From Zoogloea sp. (lineage in GTDB: Bacteria; Pseudomonadota; Gammaproteobacteria; Burkholderiales; Rhodocyclaceae), in NCBI GenBank assembly GCA_016703645.1, contig JADJBR010000007.1, positions 434,001-498,000 on the forward strand: 64,000 nt of DNA, given 5' to 3'. Numbering within the stretch: the stretch's first letter is position 1; each line of letters opens with the position of its first letter. The notes beneath the pieces are model-generated. The model was not told where the DNA came from, did not search any database, and worked only from the letters and a program-made list of their open reading frames with translations. A program made the translations under genes and the position numbers. Shown in pieces: positions 18,519-28,936 of the stretch.

Positions 18519-21065
18519 TCAGGCCGTGTGCCGCTCAAGCGGCAGATAGAGGATGAAAGTCGAGCCCTCGCCAACGCGGGAGTCGACCACGATGTCGCCC
18601 GCCAGCAGGTGCGCGAGCTCCCTCGCCAATGCCAGCCCGAGGCCGGTACCGCCCTGTTCCCTGGTGACGAATTGATCCAATTGACGGAATTTCTCGAAAA
18701 TCTGCTCACGACACCCCTCGGGAATGCCCCGCCCGGTGTCTGAAACCGCAAAGGCCAGGCGGGAACCTTCCACCCGGACGACCATGTCTATCCGCCCATT
18801 GTCAGTGAACTTGATCGCATTGTTCAAGAGATTGTTGAGAATCTGGCGCACTCGCTGCACATCCATGACCACCTGCGCCGGAACCCCTGCCTCCAGCGTC
18901 AGGTCCAGGATCAAGCCCTTGGCCTGGGCGTGGGCCCGGTGGATGCCGGCCAGCTCGGTCGCCAACTGGGTCGGATCCTGGGCCTGCAGGTTGAGTTCGA
19001 TGCGGCCTGCCTCGATCTTGGCCAGATCCAGAAGATCATTGACGATATCCAGCAGGTGCTGCCCGGAGCTGTGGATGGTGGTGGCGTACTCCTGCTGGTC
19101 GGGGTCGGCCAGTTCGAGCTGGAGCAGTTCGGAATAGCCCAGAATGCCGTTGAGGGGTGTCCGAAGCTCGTGGGACATGTTGGCCAGGAAATCCGATTTC
19201 AGCTTGTTGGCTTCCTCGGCGCGGGCGCGGGCTTCTTCCGAGCGCTTGAAGGATAGCTGCACTTCGTCGGCCATGTTGTTGAAGGACGTCGCAAGCTGCC
19301 CCATCTCATCATCGGACCGGACCTCCAGCCGATGGGAGAGGTCTCCCTGCTGGAACTGACCCAGCCCGTGAATCATGTTGGTGATGCGCCGGGTGATGAA
19401 CTGGGCCATCCAGATGGCCACGACGATCACCAGCGCTACCATCAGCAGCGTCGACAGGGACAAGGCCGCCGCTGTCTGGGCCAGATTGTGCTGGATGGCA
19501 TCAAGCAGGCCGGCTCGCTGGGCCTGGAAGGTCTCGTCCCGCTCGGCAATGGTCAGCCCGATGCGCTTGGCTGACTCGGTGGCGGCCCGGTGAAACTCAT
19601 CCACGTTGGCGCCGATGGTCACGAAGCCGAAGCCGCGCCGGGATTCACCATACTGACCGGTGTAATAGGGAATGGCCGCCGCGGTGGTGAGCTTCCAGAG
19701 GCCGGAAAAGAAGATGACAAAGGAGCCGGAGCCGCCCTGCTCGGTGAGCTGGTTCCACCCGGCACATTGGGGCGAGAAATTGAGGTAGCGGCAATCCAGG
19801 GCGACCGTTCCTGCCTTGACCATTGCGGCGGCCGGTTTCTTCTTGAGGGACTGATTGTCGAAGGGCGGGACCGTCTCGAGAAACGCGTGGGAAGACTTGC
19901 CGGAAGCCTGCCATGCCTCGTAAAGGGATTGGTCCATCCAGGGGGAGACGGGTTCGCCGGTGGCGGGATCGTAGCCTGGGATGAAGTAGTCGCGTGGATG
20001 GGAAATGGCCCGGCTGCGGTGATCCCACATGAAGGCATAGTTGCCGACAATGGCATCGTTGATGGGGGTGTAGCGTGTATCCGTGGGGCTGATGCGATCG
20101 GTGAACTGACGCAGGTGGTCATGGTCCAGGGCCAGGGTCACGTAACCTACCAGCTTGCCGCCGCGAGACACCGGGGTGGCCCAGCGCACGATGGCACGGA
20201 AGGGTTTGCCAACCGGGTTCTCGGTGCCGGCGTAGGCGGACTCCTCCGGTTTGAATTCAATCCCCGCCTTTTCGGCACTGGCCGGCAGGTAGGGGCCGAT
20301 CACGCGACTGCCCACATAGGCGCCGATGACCTCAGAAACATGGATCTCGCCCGGCTTGAGGGTGCGCAGCGCCGGCCAGTAGCGCTCGGCCTTGATGAAG
20401 GTCTCGGTGGGGCGGCTGACGTCCCGCAGTTCGCGGGAGGTCAGACCACCGGTGGTCACCTTGACCCGTTCGCGCCCCTGTAGGTCGATGAAGCTCATTT
20501 CCACAAACAGAGGCCGCTTCTCACCCTGACCGAGATACTCCGGCGGTCGGGCGCTGAAGGCCTTGGCATTGTCGGACAGAGCCTGCCCGGGATCGGCCGC
20601 GAGGGTCTTGTCCCACGTCTCCGGTGTCGCCGGCTCCCAGCGCTTCCGGTCGTCGGACAGCTTCCAGTCGCCATGCCGGTAGAGCACGCGGGATCGATGC
20701 TGCAGGAAACCGCGGTAGGCGGCCTCCGTCGGCTCCACCTGGGCGGCTTGCAGCACGTCCGCATCCCGGTCGTAGAGGAAGGCCGCCACGGCCCGGGCGG
20801 TATCGGTGGTCAGGCGCTCAATGGCTTCGCGGGACTTGTCATCCAGAGCGGCGATGGCGTCGCCGGTTGCCTCGTCACCCACTTCCTTGATGGTCGACAG
20901 CATGGTTTCGGCCATCGTCCCGGCCTGACCGCTTACCGCCTCGCCTAGCCGCTGGGCCATGCCCCAGGCCAGCACTGCCAGCAGCAGCAAGGGCACCACC
21001 TTGATCACGACAAAGATCCCGATCAGCTTGCCGCGAATTCCACCCGTCCACTGCTTGAGTCCCAT
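18519..21065 (-). CDS. membrane sensor histidine kinase with large periplasmic domain
   Basis: 848 residues. An N-terminal membrane helix (about 13-35) is followed by a periplasmic Cache-like sensor region of roughly 500 residues, a second helix (LSTLLMVALVIVVAIWMAQF), HAMP (to FNNMADEVQL), HisKA with phospho-His in LANMSHELRTPLNG, and a HATPase_c domain (NNLLNNAIKFTDNG, SDTGRGIPEG, GGTGLGLALARELA). No receiver is fused; a separate receiver gene lies directly downstream. Ligand unknown. The region 21066-21270 upstream holds no gene I can support. Confidence 0.93.
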   Translation of the reverse strand: MGLKQWTGGIRGKLIGIFVVIKVVPLLLLAVLAWGMAQRLGEAVSGQAGTMAETMLSTIKEVGDEATGDAIAALDDKSREAIERLTTDTARAVAAFLYDRDADVLQAAQVEPTEAAYRGFLQHRSRVLYRHGDWKLSDDRKRWEPATPETWDKTLAADPGQALSDNAKAFSARPPEYLGQGEKRPLFVEMSFIDLQGRERVKVTTGGLTSRELRDVSRPTETFIKAERYWPALRTLKPGEIHVSEVIGAYVGSRVIGPYLPASAEKAGIEFKPEESAYAGTENPVGKPFRAIVRWATPVSRGGKLVGYVTLALDHDHLRQFTDRISPTDTRYTPINDAIVGNYAFMWDHRSRAISHPRDYFIPGYDPATGEPVSPWMDQSLYEAWQASGKSSHAFLETVPPFDNQSLKKKPAAAMVKAGTVALDCRYLNFSPQCAGWNQLTEQGGSGSFVIFFSGLWKLTTAAAIPYYTGQYGESRRGFGFVTIGANVDEFHRAATESAKRIGLTIAERDETFQAQRAGLLDAIQHNLAQTAAALSLSTLLMVALVIVVAIWMAQFITRRITNMIHGLGQFQQGDLSHRLEVRSDDEMGQLATSFNNMADEVQLSFKRSEEARARAEEANKLKSDFLANMSHELRTPLNGILGYSELLQLELADPDQQEYATTIHSSGQHLLDIVNDLLDLAKIEAGRIELNLQAQDPTQLATELAGIHRAHAQAKGLILDLTLEAGVPAQVVMDVQRVRQILNNLLNNAIKFTDNGRIDMVVRVEGSRLAFAVSDTGRGIPEGCREQIFEKFRQLDQFVTREQGGTGLGLALARELAHLLAGDIVVDSRVGEGSTFILYLPLERHTA

Positions 21066-21270
21066 GTCTGCGTCCCTCGCTGGCCGCCCGTCGTGGGCGC
21101 CAGACTAAATATTGAGTGCACCGATGCGGGCCATCCTCGAAGTCGTCGGAGACCTGCCCGACACTTATCGGCCAGGGCGCTGGATTCTCAAGAGGATCCG
21201 GCCTGCCGCTTGATCGAATCGATCCCGACGGTCGAGAATGAGTGCCCATCCGCCTGCCCGAGTCTGAGTC

Positions 21271-21657
21271 ATGCCATCCCCCTGCCCTTGCGGAGCCTCC
21301 GCCGACCACGCACACTGCTGCGGCCCTTACCTGAGCGGCGAACGTCCGGCCCCTGATGCCGAGGCGCTGATGCGCTCCCGCTACACGGCCTACACCCTCG
21401 GGCACGAGCACTACCTCCGGGCTACCTGGCACCCCGCCCATCGGCCGGACTCATTGAACCTTGCGGAAGATGGGGCGACAAAGTGGCTGGGCCTCGAGAT
21501 CAAGGCCTGTCGTTCCATTGATGCGAGCCATGCCACAGTCGAATTCGTGGCACGCTACAAGATCGGTGGCCGGGCTTACCGGCTGCATGAAACGAGCCGC
21601 TTCGTTCTTGAGGACGGACGCTGGCTCTATACGGATGGCGACATCCACCCAAAGTGA
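21271..21657 (+). CDS. ychJ: YchJ/UPF0225 family SEC-C motif protein
   Basis: 128 residues. The N-terminal SEC-C zinc-binding motif (CPCGASADHAHCCGPYLSG) is followed by the conserved YchJ core (AEALMRSRYTAYTLGHEHYL, ATWHP, WLGLEI, FVARYKIGG). The fold is NTF2-like. The biochemical role is not established. It is followed after 22 bp by a glutathione S-transferase gene with its own strong ribosome binding site. Confidence 0.92.
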   Translation: MPSPCPCGASADHAHCCGPYLSGERPAPDAEALMRSRYTAYTLGHEHYLRATWHPAHRPDSLNLAEDGATKWLGLEIKACRSIDASHATVEFVARYKIGGRAYRLHETSRFVLEDGRWLYTDGDIHPK

Positions 21658-21679
21658 CCCATCAGGAGGAAGAAAAACG

Positions 21680-22288
21680 ATGAAACTCTATTTCTCGCCC
21701 GGCGCATGCTCCCTTTCCCCGCATATCGTGCTGCGGGAAGCCGGCTTCGACTTCACCCTCGAAAAGGTGAACCTGCGCAACCGCCAGACCGCATCTGGGG
21801 TGGACTACACAACCATCAACCCGAAAGGCTATGTCCCCGCCCTCGAACTGGACAATGGCGAACTGCTGACGGAAGGCCCGGCCATCGTCCAGTATCTGGC
21901 CGACCAGGTGCCGGATCGGCGTCTTGCCCCGCCCTGTGGCACCCTGGAACGGGCGCGCGTACAGGAATGGCTGACCTTCATCGGTACGGAGCTGCACAAG
22001 AACTTCAGCCCCCTGTTCAACCCCGCCGCAACGGACGACGCCAAGGAAGCCGCGCGGGCCAACCTTGCCCGCCGTCTGCCCATCGCAGCCCAGGTGCTGG
22101 AAGGCAGGCCCTACCTGACGGGTGAGGCTTTCACTGTGGCTGATGCCTATCTGTTTACGGTATTGACGTGGACTCGTCTTGTTGACGTGGACCTCTCGCC
22201 GTGGCCGAGCCTGGGCGCCTATCTGGAGCGCGTCGGTGCGCGGCCCAGCGTTCAGGCCGCCATGGAGGCGGAAGGCCTGAAGCGCTGA
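21680..22288 (+). CDS. beta-class glutathione S-transferase
   Basis: 202 residues. A thioredoxin-like N-terminal domain carries the beta-class cysteine (MKLYFSPGACSLSPHIVLRE, Cys10), the cis-Pro region NPKGYVPALEL and the Glu-Ser-like glutathione site region LTEGPAIVQYLAD; a helical C-terminal domain contains GEAFTVADAYLF. It should conjugate or reduce electrophilic substrates with glutathione in the cytoplasm. AGGAGGA (21664-21670) ten bases upstream fixes the start; the longer upstream open frame overlaps ychJ. Confidence 0.94.
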   Translation: MKLYFSPGACSLSPHIVLREAGFDFTLEKVNLRNRQTASGVDYTTINPKGYVPALELDNGELLTEGPAIVQYLADQVPDRRLAPPCGTLERARVQEWLTFIGTELHKNFSPLFNPAATDDAKEAARANLARRLPIAAQVLEGRPYLTGEAFTVADAYLFTVLTWTRLVDVDLSPWPSLGAYLERVGARPSVQAAMEAEGLKR

Positions 22289-22305
22289 GCGGCCAGGAAG
22301 CCGGG

Positions 22306-22524
22306 TCAGCCTTCGGTCACGAGCTCGATGGTTTCCCCGGCAAAATCGACCCGCTGGCCCGGGCGCAGTTTGGCCCGCTTGCGGTTCTCGATCTCCCCAT
22401 CCACTTGCACATCGCCATCGGCCACGCGCTGCTTGGCTTCACCCCCCGATCCGCACAGGCCAACCGCCTTGAGGAGCTGATCGAGCTGAATGAAATCACC
22501 TTCGACGGGGAAGCGGATGGTCAT
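22306..22524 (-). CDS. RNA-binding S4 domain protein (YbcJ-like)
   Basis: 72 residues made almost entirely of one S4 domain: FIQLDQLLKAVGLCGSGGEA, VADGDVQVDG, ENRKRAKLRPGQRVDF. The size and the GSGGEAK stretch fit the YbcJ family of small S4 proteins associated with RNA binding. Convergent with the GST gene 17 bp away. The RNA partner is not known. Confidence 0.9.
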   Translation of the reverse strand: MTIRFPVEGDFIQLDQLLKAVGLCGSGGEAKQRVADGDVQVDGEIENRKRAKLRPGQRVDFAGETIELVTEG

Positions 22525-22620
22525 GGCGGCAGGCTCCGGAATGATGCAGTAATACTGCAGGAAGGGCGGATTGTGTCAGAGCCGACACGATCCGCCAATC
22601 CGGAAAGCGCCTACACCGCG

Positions 22621-23106
22621 TCAGGCGGGAATGCGAAGTTTCTGGCCCGGGTAGATCTTGTCCGGATGGCCCAGCATGGGCTTGTTGGCCTCGAAGATCT
22701 TCATGTAGGCATTGGCGTTGCCATAGTAGGTCTTGGCAATCGCCGACAGGGTGTCGCCCCGGGCAACCGTATGAAACTGGGCCTCGGGCTCGGGATTGGT
22801 GACGGTGAGGCTGTCATTGACGTGCTCCACGCCGTCCACGTTGCCGCAGCACAGGAGCACCTTCTCGCGGGTCGCCTGATCGGCCACCACGCCACCCACC
22901 GACACCGTACTGCTCGCGCCATCGAAGGCCACCGTCAGGCCGCTGGTATCGAAACCCTGGGCAGCAATGTAGGTGGTGATCGACGCTGCGGCCTTCTGGT
23001 TCAGCTCGGCGAGCTTGTCCTGGGCATTGTCGGCCTTGGCCTGTTCCACATCCTTGCGGCCGAAAAGCTTCTCGCCAGCTTCACGCACAAAACTCAGCAA
23101 ACCCAT
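22621..23106 (-). CDS. BON + LysM domain protein (Kbp/YgaU-like)
   Basis: 161 residues. A short N-terminal helix (MGLLSFVREAGEKLFGRKD) is followed by a BON domain (VEHVNDSLTV) and a C-terminal LysM domain (HTVARGDTLSAIAKTYYGNA, IYPGQKLRIPA). There is no signal peptide, as in Escherichia coli Kbp (YgaU), a potassium-binding protein of the same architecture; potassium binding here is by analogy only. It stands alone, flanked by about 100-bp gaps on both sides. Confidence 0.93.
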   Translation of the reverse strand: MGLLSFVREAGEKLFGRKDVEQAKADNAQDKLAELNQKAAASITTYIAAQGFDTSGLTVAFDGASSTVSVGGVVADQATREKVLLCCGNVDGVEHVNDSLTVTNPEPEAQFHTVARGDTLSAIAKTYYGNANAYMKIFEANKPMLGHPDKIYPGQKLRIPA

Positions 23107-23215
23107 GAAGTGCTCCTTGTGTTGATTGGGGGACGTACAGCCTAGCCCCTCGCACTGACAATGGCATCAAGTTTTTGTGACTAACTGTCTCGAATGGAAG
23201 CTGGCCGGAACTATG

Positions 23216-23548
23216 TCACTCGCCCAGCGGCGTCAGGCCGTGGCGACGGCGTGCCCGGGCGCAGCCTTCATCGCCGATGCCCAGCGCGGCGAAGGGCGCG
23301 AAGTCCCGGCACGGGCCGGGGCGATTCTCGTAAATCGTGCAGCTCGCCTGCTGCCCGACCTTCCCCGCCAGCGCAATGCAGCGTGGCGGCCCCTCGTCGG
23401 TGCCGCGCATCCGCACCAGGGTGGCGGTGACGGGCACCGTCAGGGCCACCGGCACACAGCCTCCGGGCGAGGTTTCCAGGTCTGCGACGTGAAAATCCAC
23501 CCGGAAGCTGGCACAGCAGGCGCCGCAACTCAGGCAGGGCTCAGCCAC
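23216..23548 (-). CDS. YkgJ family cysteine cluster protein
   Basis: 110 residues with the CxxCxxCC-type cluster (CLSCGACCASFRVDF) and a later CxxxxxxPxxCxxF block (CTIYENRPGPCRDF), typical of the zinc/iron-chelating YkgJ family. Function unknown. It starts 3 bp after the stop of the YecA-like gene, as the last member of the dus-trmB-yecA-ykgJ series. Confidence 0.92.
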   Translation of the reverse strand: MAEPCLSCGACCASFRVDFHVADLETSPGGCVPVALTVPVTATLVRMRGTDEGPPRCIALAGKVGQQASCTIYENRPGPCRDFAPFAALGIGDEGCARARRRHGLTPLGE

Positions 23549-23551
23549 CGC

Positions 23552-24258
<707 letters not shown>

Positions 24259-24262
<4 letters not shown>

Positions 24263-24954
24263 GAATGGGTTTCCTCCAGGGTCGGTCGGGGATCAAGCTC
24301 CACCACACACCGGTAAAGGGTCTGGCCGGAATCCCGGTACTTGCGTTCAAAGGGAGTGAGGGGCGACGGCGCCTCAAAGGCGCTCGTCTCCACTCGATGG
24401 CCGGTGAGCATGCCCAGGGCCAGGGCAAATTCTTCCACGTAAATGTTCCAGTTACTGCGGCATTCCAGCCGCCCGCCCAGTCGCGGAACATAGGGGAACA
24501 CGGGGTGCGCATGCCAGCGTCGGCCCAGGTGGCCGATCTTGGGCCAGGGGTTGGGATACAGGATGTAATGGCGGGCCAGGCGGATGCCGGCTTCGGCCAT
24601 CAGACGCCAGTAGTCCACGAGATCGGCCCGCACAAAAACCATATTGTGGGGCATCAGGGCATCGGGATAGGGTTTCTTTCGGCTGAGGCGGTCTTCCGAC
24701 TGATCCACGCCGATCACCCAGTGGTCGGGAAACGCCCGGGCCAGCTGGATGGTGCTGTGGCCCACACCGCATCCGGCATCGAGGATGAGGGGTGCGCGGC
24801 CATCCCATCCGGCCAGGCTGGCCTCGAAGGCGGCCTTGTTGTAGTCGAGACAGGGTTTGCGGAACGCGCTGCTGGCGTGCTTGGCCACCTGCGCCGCGAG
24901 CTGTTCATGAACACCCGGCTGGGCGCTCTCGGGTATCTTGGAGTTGGCGTACAT
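24259..24954 (-). CDS. TrmB-like tRNA (guanine-N7)-methyltransferase family protein
   Basis: 231 residues. SAM-binding motif I LILDAGCGVGHSTIQLA, then VIGVDQSEDRL, and the TrmB-type motif YILYPNPWPK. The canonical family has FPDPW at this place and a different C-terminal block, so this may be a paralogue of the main TrmB; the substrate is a prediction. It sits between a dihydrouridine synthase gene (9 bp) and a YecA-like gene (4-bp overlap), which supports a tRNA-related role. Confidence 0.82.
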
Positions 24955-24963
24955 CCGGCGATT

Positions 24964-25938
24964 CTACGCGGCCGCCCGGAGCACCGGTATGCCGTGGGCG
25001 CCCAGTACCTGATTGACCCGTTCAACGTCCCGCTCGGGCCGCACCGCCAGGTAGAGCTGCTCCGCCGCGATGAAGTTACGCCGCAGCAGGTTGAGCCACT
25101 GTTTCAGGCGGCCCGGCGCATGGCGGGCCTCCACCTTGATCAGCACACGTTGCCAGAACTCGCCGATGAGGGGCTGCAGCTCGGCCCATTCGGCATCCCG
25201 CCGCGGCGCCTCGACAGCACCGGCACGGATGCGTCGCGCCAGGAAAGGGTCGGCCACGGCACCGCGACCCAGCATCACGTCACTCGCCCCGCTCACCGCG
25301 CGGCAGCGCCGCCAGTCATCCTCGTTCCAGACCTCCCCGTTGGCCACCACCGGCACGGCCACCACGTCGGCGATCCGTCCCACCCATTCCCAGTGGGCCG
25401 GCGGGCGGTAACCGTCGGTCTTGGTACGGGCATGCACCACCAGCCCATCCACGCCCCCCTCGGCCAGCGCCCGCCCGCAGTCGAGGGCGCGGCCGGTGTC
25501 GGCGACACCCAGGCGCATCTTGGCCGTAAAGGGGATATGCGGCGGCACGGCCTTGCGCACGGCGCTGGCGATGGCGTGCAACAGTTCCGGCTCATCAAGG
25601 AGGGCCGCTCCGCCTCGGTGGCGATTGACCGTGGGCGCCGGGCAGCCGAAGTTCAGATCCACCCCGGCCGGCGTCAGACGCACCAGTTGGGCCGCATTGT
25701 CGGCCATGCAGGCCGGATCGGACCCCAGCAATTGCACCCGCACCGGCGTACCGCTGGATGTCGCGCTGCCGCTGCGTAGCTCGGGTGACAGCCGGGTGAA
25801 GGCCCGCAGGGGCAGGACCGTGCCGGAAACCCGCACAAACTCGGTCACCGCATGGTCGTAGGCCTCGACGCGGGTCAGCACCTCGCGGAGAACATCGTCC
25901 GCAAGGCCTTCCATCGGAGCGAGGATGAGGCGCGTCAT
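24964..25938 (-). CDS. dusC: tRNA-dihydrouridine synthase, DusC-like
   Basis: 324 residues. FMN-dependent TIM barrel: LILAPMEGLADDVLR, the catalytic-Cys loop VDLNFGCPAPTVNRHRGGAA, AKMRLGV, VHARTK, VVANGEVW and MLGRGAVADPFL. It reduces specific uridines of tRNA. Length and the NRHRGGAALLDEP loop fit the DusC branch better than DusA or DusB. The start at MTRLILAPME was chosen because the upstream in-frame extension is not conserved. First gene of the dus-trmB-yecA-ykgJ set. Confidence 0.92.
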   Translation of the reverse strand: MTRLILAPMEGLADDVLREVLTRVEAYDHAVTEFVRVSGTVLPLRAFTRLSPELRSGSATSSGTPVRVQLLGSDPACMADNAAQLVRLTPAGVDLNFGCPAPTVNRHRGGAALLDEPELLHAIASAVRKAVPPHIPFTAKMRLGVADTGRALDCGRALAEGGVDGLVVHARTKTDGYRPPAHWEWVGRIADVVAVPVVANGEVWNEDDWRRCRAVSGASDVMLGRGAVADPFLARRIRAGAVEAPRRDAEWAELQPLIGEFWQRVLIKVEARHAPGRLKQWLNLLRRNFIAAEQLYLAVRPERDVERVNQVLGAHGIPVLRAAA

Positions 25939-26094
25939 GGGGGAAAAATCGTTTTCATTCAAGGCCTGGCCGGGCGCGCAATGTAACGCAACATCGCGCT
26001 GCAACAAAGGACTTTGCGCCGCAGCCCGATGCCGGGCGGTAATATCCGCAGCCTGCCTCTCAATTGCCCCCTGCCCGCCGGAGAGCCCCGCGCC

Positions 26095-27432
26095 ATGCGA
26101 CGCCTGACCCGCACTTCCAGTGACGCCCCGAATCGCCGCGACCTGCTGATCTTTGCCCTGCCGGCCCTGATCCTGATCATCGCCGCCTTCGCCCTGGCCT
26201 GGCAGTTTGTACGCCCCGCTGCCCCCACGAAGATCGTCATGAGTACCGGCGCCGCGGGTGGGGCCTATCACTATTTTGGCGAGCGCTACCGGGAGAAGCT
26301 TGCCCAGGACGGCATTGAGGTGGAGCTCCGGCCATCCTCCGGCGCCGTGGAAAACCTGCGCCGGCTCAAGACGGATGACAGCGTGGACCTGGCCTTCATC
26401 CAGGGCGGCATCGCCAACGAGCCGGAGTCGGAGGATCTGGCCACCCTGGGCAGCATGTACCTGGAACCCGTGTGGGTCTTCTACCGGGGCAATGGGGAGC
26501 TGGACCGGGTTGCCCAGCTACGCGGGCGTCGCATTGCCGTGGGGCTGCCCGGCAGCGGCGCACAACTCTTTGCCCTGCAGCTCCTGGCGGCCAACGGCTT
26601 TGCCACCAACGACCCGCAATTGCGTCCGATCGGCGGTGCCGACGCCGTTGACGCCCTCAAGCGCGGCGAGGTGGATGCCTTCTTCGTGGTGGGCGCCCCC
26701 CAGGCACCGGTGGTGAACGCCCTGCTCCACAGCGAGGGCATCAAACTGCTCAACTTCGCCCAGGCCGAGGGCTACGGACGACACTTCCCCCACCTTGGCA
26801 GAATCACCCTGCCCCGTGGCGCCGTGGACATCCGCACCGATCAGCCCCCCCGTGACATCCAGCTCGTGGCCGCCACCGCCAACCTGGTGGCAAAAGCCGA
26901 CATTCACCCGGCCATCGTCACCCTGCTGCTCAAGCATGCCCGGGAAATTCATGGCGCACCGGGGCTGCTCCAGGGGGCCAACGCCTTCCCCCGGCCCCTC
27001 GATCATGCCCTGCCCCTGCACCCCTCGGCCCAGCGTTTCTACGACAGCGGCCCGCCCTTCCTGCAACGCTACCTGCCCTTCTGGCTGGCGGTGCTGATCG
27101 ACCGCCTGTTCGTCATGCTGTTGCCCCTCATCGCAGTGGTGATTCCCCTCTCCCGGGTACTGCCGGCCCTCTACAATTGGCGCATGCGCGCCCGGGTGTA
27201 TCGCTGGTACGGAGAATTGAAGTTCCTCGAGGCCGAGATCGACCGGGGTCCAACGCCCCCGAGCGCTGCCCAGGTGGCTGGCTTTCTTGCCCGCCTCGAC
27301 CGCATCGAGGAGCGTGCCACCCACCGCAAGCTGCCCCTGGCCTTCAGTAACGAGCTCTACACCCTGCGCGAACACATTGCCCTCGTCCGCAGCCGCCTGC
27401 GCGCACTTGCGGAAACCGCCACGGGCACCTGA
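26095..27432 (+). CDS. TAXI family TRAP-type solute-binding protein, membrane-anchored
   Basis: 445 residues from the ATG preceded by GGAGAG. An N-terminal membrane helix (LLIFALPALILIIAAFALAW) is followed by a periplasmic binding domain: IVMSTGAAGGAYHYFGERY, DLAFIQGGIANEP, VGLPGSGAQLFALQ, DAFFVVGAPQAP. A second hydrophobic segment near residues 345-365 and a helical C-terminal tail of about 80 residues go beyond ordinary TAXI receptors. No TRAP permease gene is adjacent, so either it acts with a distant transporter or it is a sensor-like protein. Confidence 0.88.
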   Translation: MRRLTRTSSDAPNRRDLLIFALPALILIIAAFALAWQFVRPAAPTKIVMSTGAAGGAYHYFGERYREKLAQDGIEVELRPSSGAVENLRRLKTDDSVDLAFIQGGIANEPESEDLATLGSMYLEPVWVFYRGNGELDRVAQLRGRRIAVGLPGSGAQLFALQLLAANGFATNDPQLRPIGGADAVDALKRGEVDAFFVVGAPQAPVVNALLHSEGIKLLNFAQAEGYGRHFPHLGRITLPRGAVDIRTDQPPRDIQLVAATANLVAKADIHPAIVTLLLKHAREIHGAPGLLQGANAFPRPLDHALPLHPSAQRFYDSGPPFLQRYLPFWLAVLIDRLFVMLLPLIAVVIPLSRVLPALYNWRMRARVYRWYGELKFLEAEIDRGPTPPSAAQVAGFLARLDRIEERATHRKLPLAFSNELYTLREHIALVRSRLRALAETATGT

Positions 27433-27497
27433 ATGTCGAATCGCTACAATCGACCCGCAAGCCCCCGCCGATACGGCTCCACCCCCACCTGACCGCT

Positions 27498-28109
27498 ATG
27501 AGCCCGCACCTCGATCTCACCGCCCCTTACGCCCCCCTGGTTCGCCGCATCGAAACCGAAGCCACCGTCGAGCGTGGCGAAATCCTGCGCATCGACCACT
27601 TCCTCAATCACCGCATCGAGCCCGGCTTCATCTTCGAGCTGGCCCACGAGCTGGCCCGACGCCTGTCCTTCTTTCAGCCGAACATCATCCTCACTGCCGA
27701 GGCCAGCGGCATCGCCCCGGCCCTGATCGTCGCCAAGACGCTCAACGTGCCCCTGGTGTACGCCAAGAAATACTCACCCCAGGTGGAGCCGCCCGCCATC
27801 TCCCGCATCATTCCCTCGCCCACCAAGGGTGGCGAAACCCGCCTGGTGCTGTCCACCCGCTACATCAAGGCGGGCCAGCGCATCGTCATCGTCGACGACT
27901 TCCTGGCCAATGGCCGCACCGCCACCGCCCTGATCGACATGGCCCGGGAAGCCGGTGCCGAAGTGCTGGGAGCCGGCTTCGTGGTCGAGAAACGCTTCAA
28001 GGAAGGCCGCGAACACATCGAGGCGCTGGGCGTGCCCGTCTCCACCCTGGCCCAGGTCGAAGCCCTGGAAGGCGACCGGGCGATCCTGACCCAGCCGCGG
28101 GGCGCGTAA
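27498..28109 (+). CDS. xpt: xanthine phosphoribosyltransferase-like protein
   Basis: 203 residues. Type I PRTase fold with the PRPP-binding loop IVIVDDFLANGRTATALIDM and the flexible region KKYSPQ. The N-terminal LNHRIEPGF and later TAEASGIAPAL stretches are those of the Bacillus-type Xpt family, not of enterobacterial Gpt. It should convert xanthine and PRPP to XMP in purine salvage. It follows the TAXI gene by 65 bp. No purine riboswitch was noticed upstream. Confidence 0.87.
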   Translation: MSPHLDLTAPYAPLVRRIETEATVERGEILRIDHFLNHRIEPGFIFELAHELARRLSFFQPNIILTAEASGIAPALIVAKTLNVPLVYAKKYSPQVEPPAISRIIPSPTKGGETRLVLSTRYIKAGQRIVIVDDFLANGRTATALIDMAREAGAEVLGAGFVVEKRFKEGREHIEALGVPVSTLAQVEALEGDRAILTQPRGA

Positions 28110-28120
28110 GGCGCCCCCCT

Positions 28121-28936
28121 TTAGCGCACCAAGGGATAGAACAACTGCTCGTTGCCGATCTTGTAGGCGGAAATGGCGCGACGCCCTTCGGCCGAGGTGA
28201 TCCAGTCGATGAACTTCTCGCCGGCCGCCTTCTTCACGTGGGGGTGCCGGGCCGGGTTCACCAGGATCACGCCGTAGGGGTTGTAGAGCTTGGGGTCGCC
28301 GGCGTAGATGATGGCCAGATCCTGGCGGTTCTTGAAGCTGGCCCAGGTGCCCCGGTCGGCGAGGGTGTAGGCGCCCATGCCGGCGGCCATGTTGAGGGTC
28401 GGGCCCATGCCGGCGCCGGCCTCCTTGTACCAGCCCTGGCCCTTCGGTTCGACGCCTGCCGTGCTCCAGAAGCGCAGCTCGGCGGCATGGGTGCCGCTGC
28501 GGTCACCGCGGGATACCCAGGGGCTGCCCTTCTTCGCGATACGGCCAAAGGCGTCCACGGCGTCCTTTGACGCCTTGACGCCGGCCGTGTCCGCCGCCGG
28601 CCCCACCAGCACGAAGTCGTTGTACATCACGTCCCGGCGGCCGACACCGTAGCCTTCGGCGACAAACTTGTCTTCGGCGGCCCGGTCATGCACCAGCAGC
28701 ACGTCGGCGTCACCGCGGCGGCCCACATCCAGGGCCTGACCGGTGCCCAGGGCCACCACCTTTACGGCGATGCCGCTGTCCTTCTCGAAGATGGGCAGGA
28801 TGAAGTTGAACAGGCCCGACTGCTCGGTGGAGGTGGTGGAGGCCAGGACGATGGTTTCGCCAGCGTGGGCGGCCGAGGCCAGGGCCGCCAGGCTGAGGGC
28901 TGCGGATTTGAGGAATGTCAGAAGGCCATGCGCCAT
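28121..28936 (-). CDS. tupA: tungstate ABC transporter substrate-binding protein TupA
   Basis: 271 residues. The signal peptide (LKSAALSLAALASAAHA) is followed by the TupA/WtpA-type oxyanion motif LASTTSTEQSGLFNFILP and the blocks VLLVHDRAAEDKFV, WVSRGDRSGTHAAEL and YTLADRGTW. It binds tungstate in the periplasm. The gene overlaps the end of tupC by 19 bases and is last in the operon, giving the order tupB-tupC-tupA. Tungstate is preferred over molybdate as ligand because the operon encodes a tungsten-type aldehyde oxidoreductase. Confidence 0.93.
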   Translation of the reverse strand: MAHGLLTFLKSAALSLAALASAAHAGETIVLASTTSTEQSGLFNFILPIFEKDSGIAVKVVALGTGQALDVGRRGDADVLLVHDRAAEDKFVAEGYGVGRRDVMYNDFVLVGPAADTAGVKASKDAVDAFGRIAKKGSPWVSRGDRSGTHAAELRFWSTAGVEPKGQGWYKEAGAGMGPTLNMAAGMGAYTLADRGTWASFKNRQDLAIIYAGDPKLYNPYGVILVNPARHPHVKKAAGEKFIDWITSAEGRRAISAYKIGNEQLFYPLVR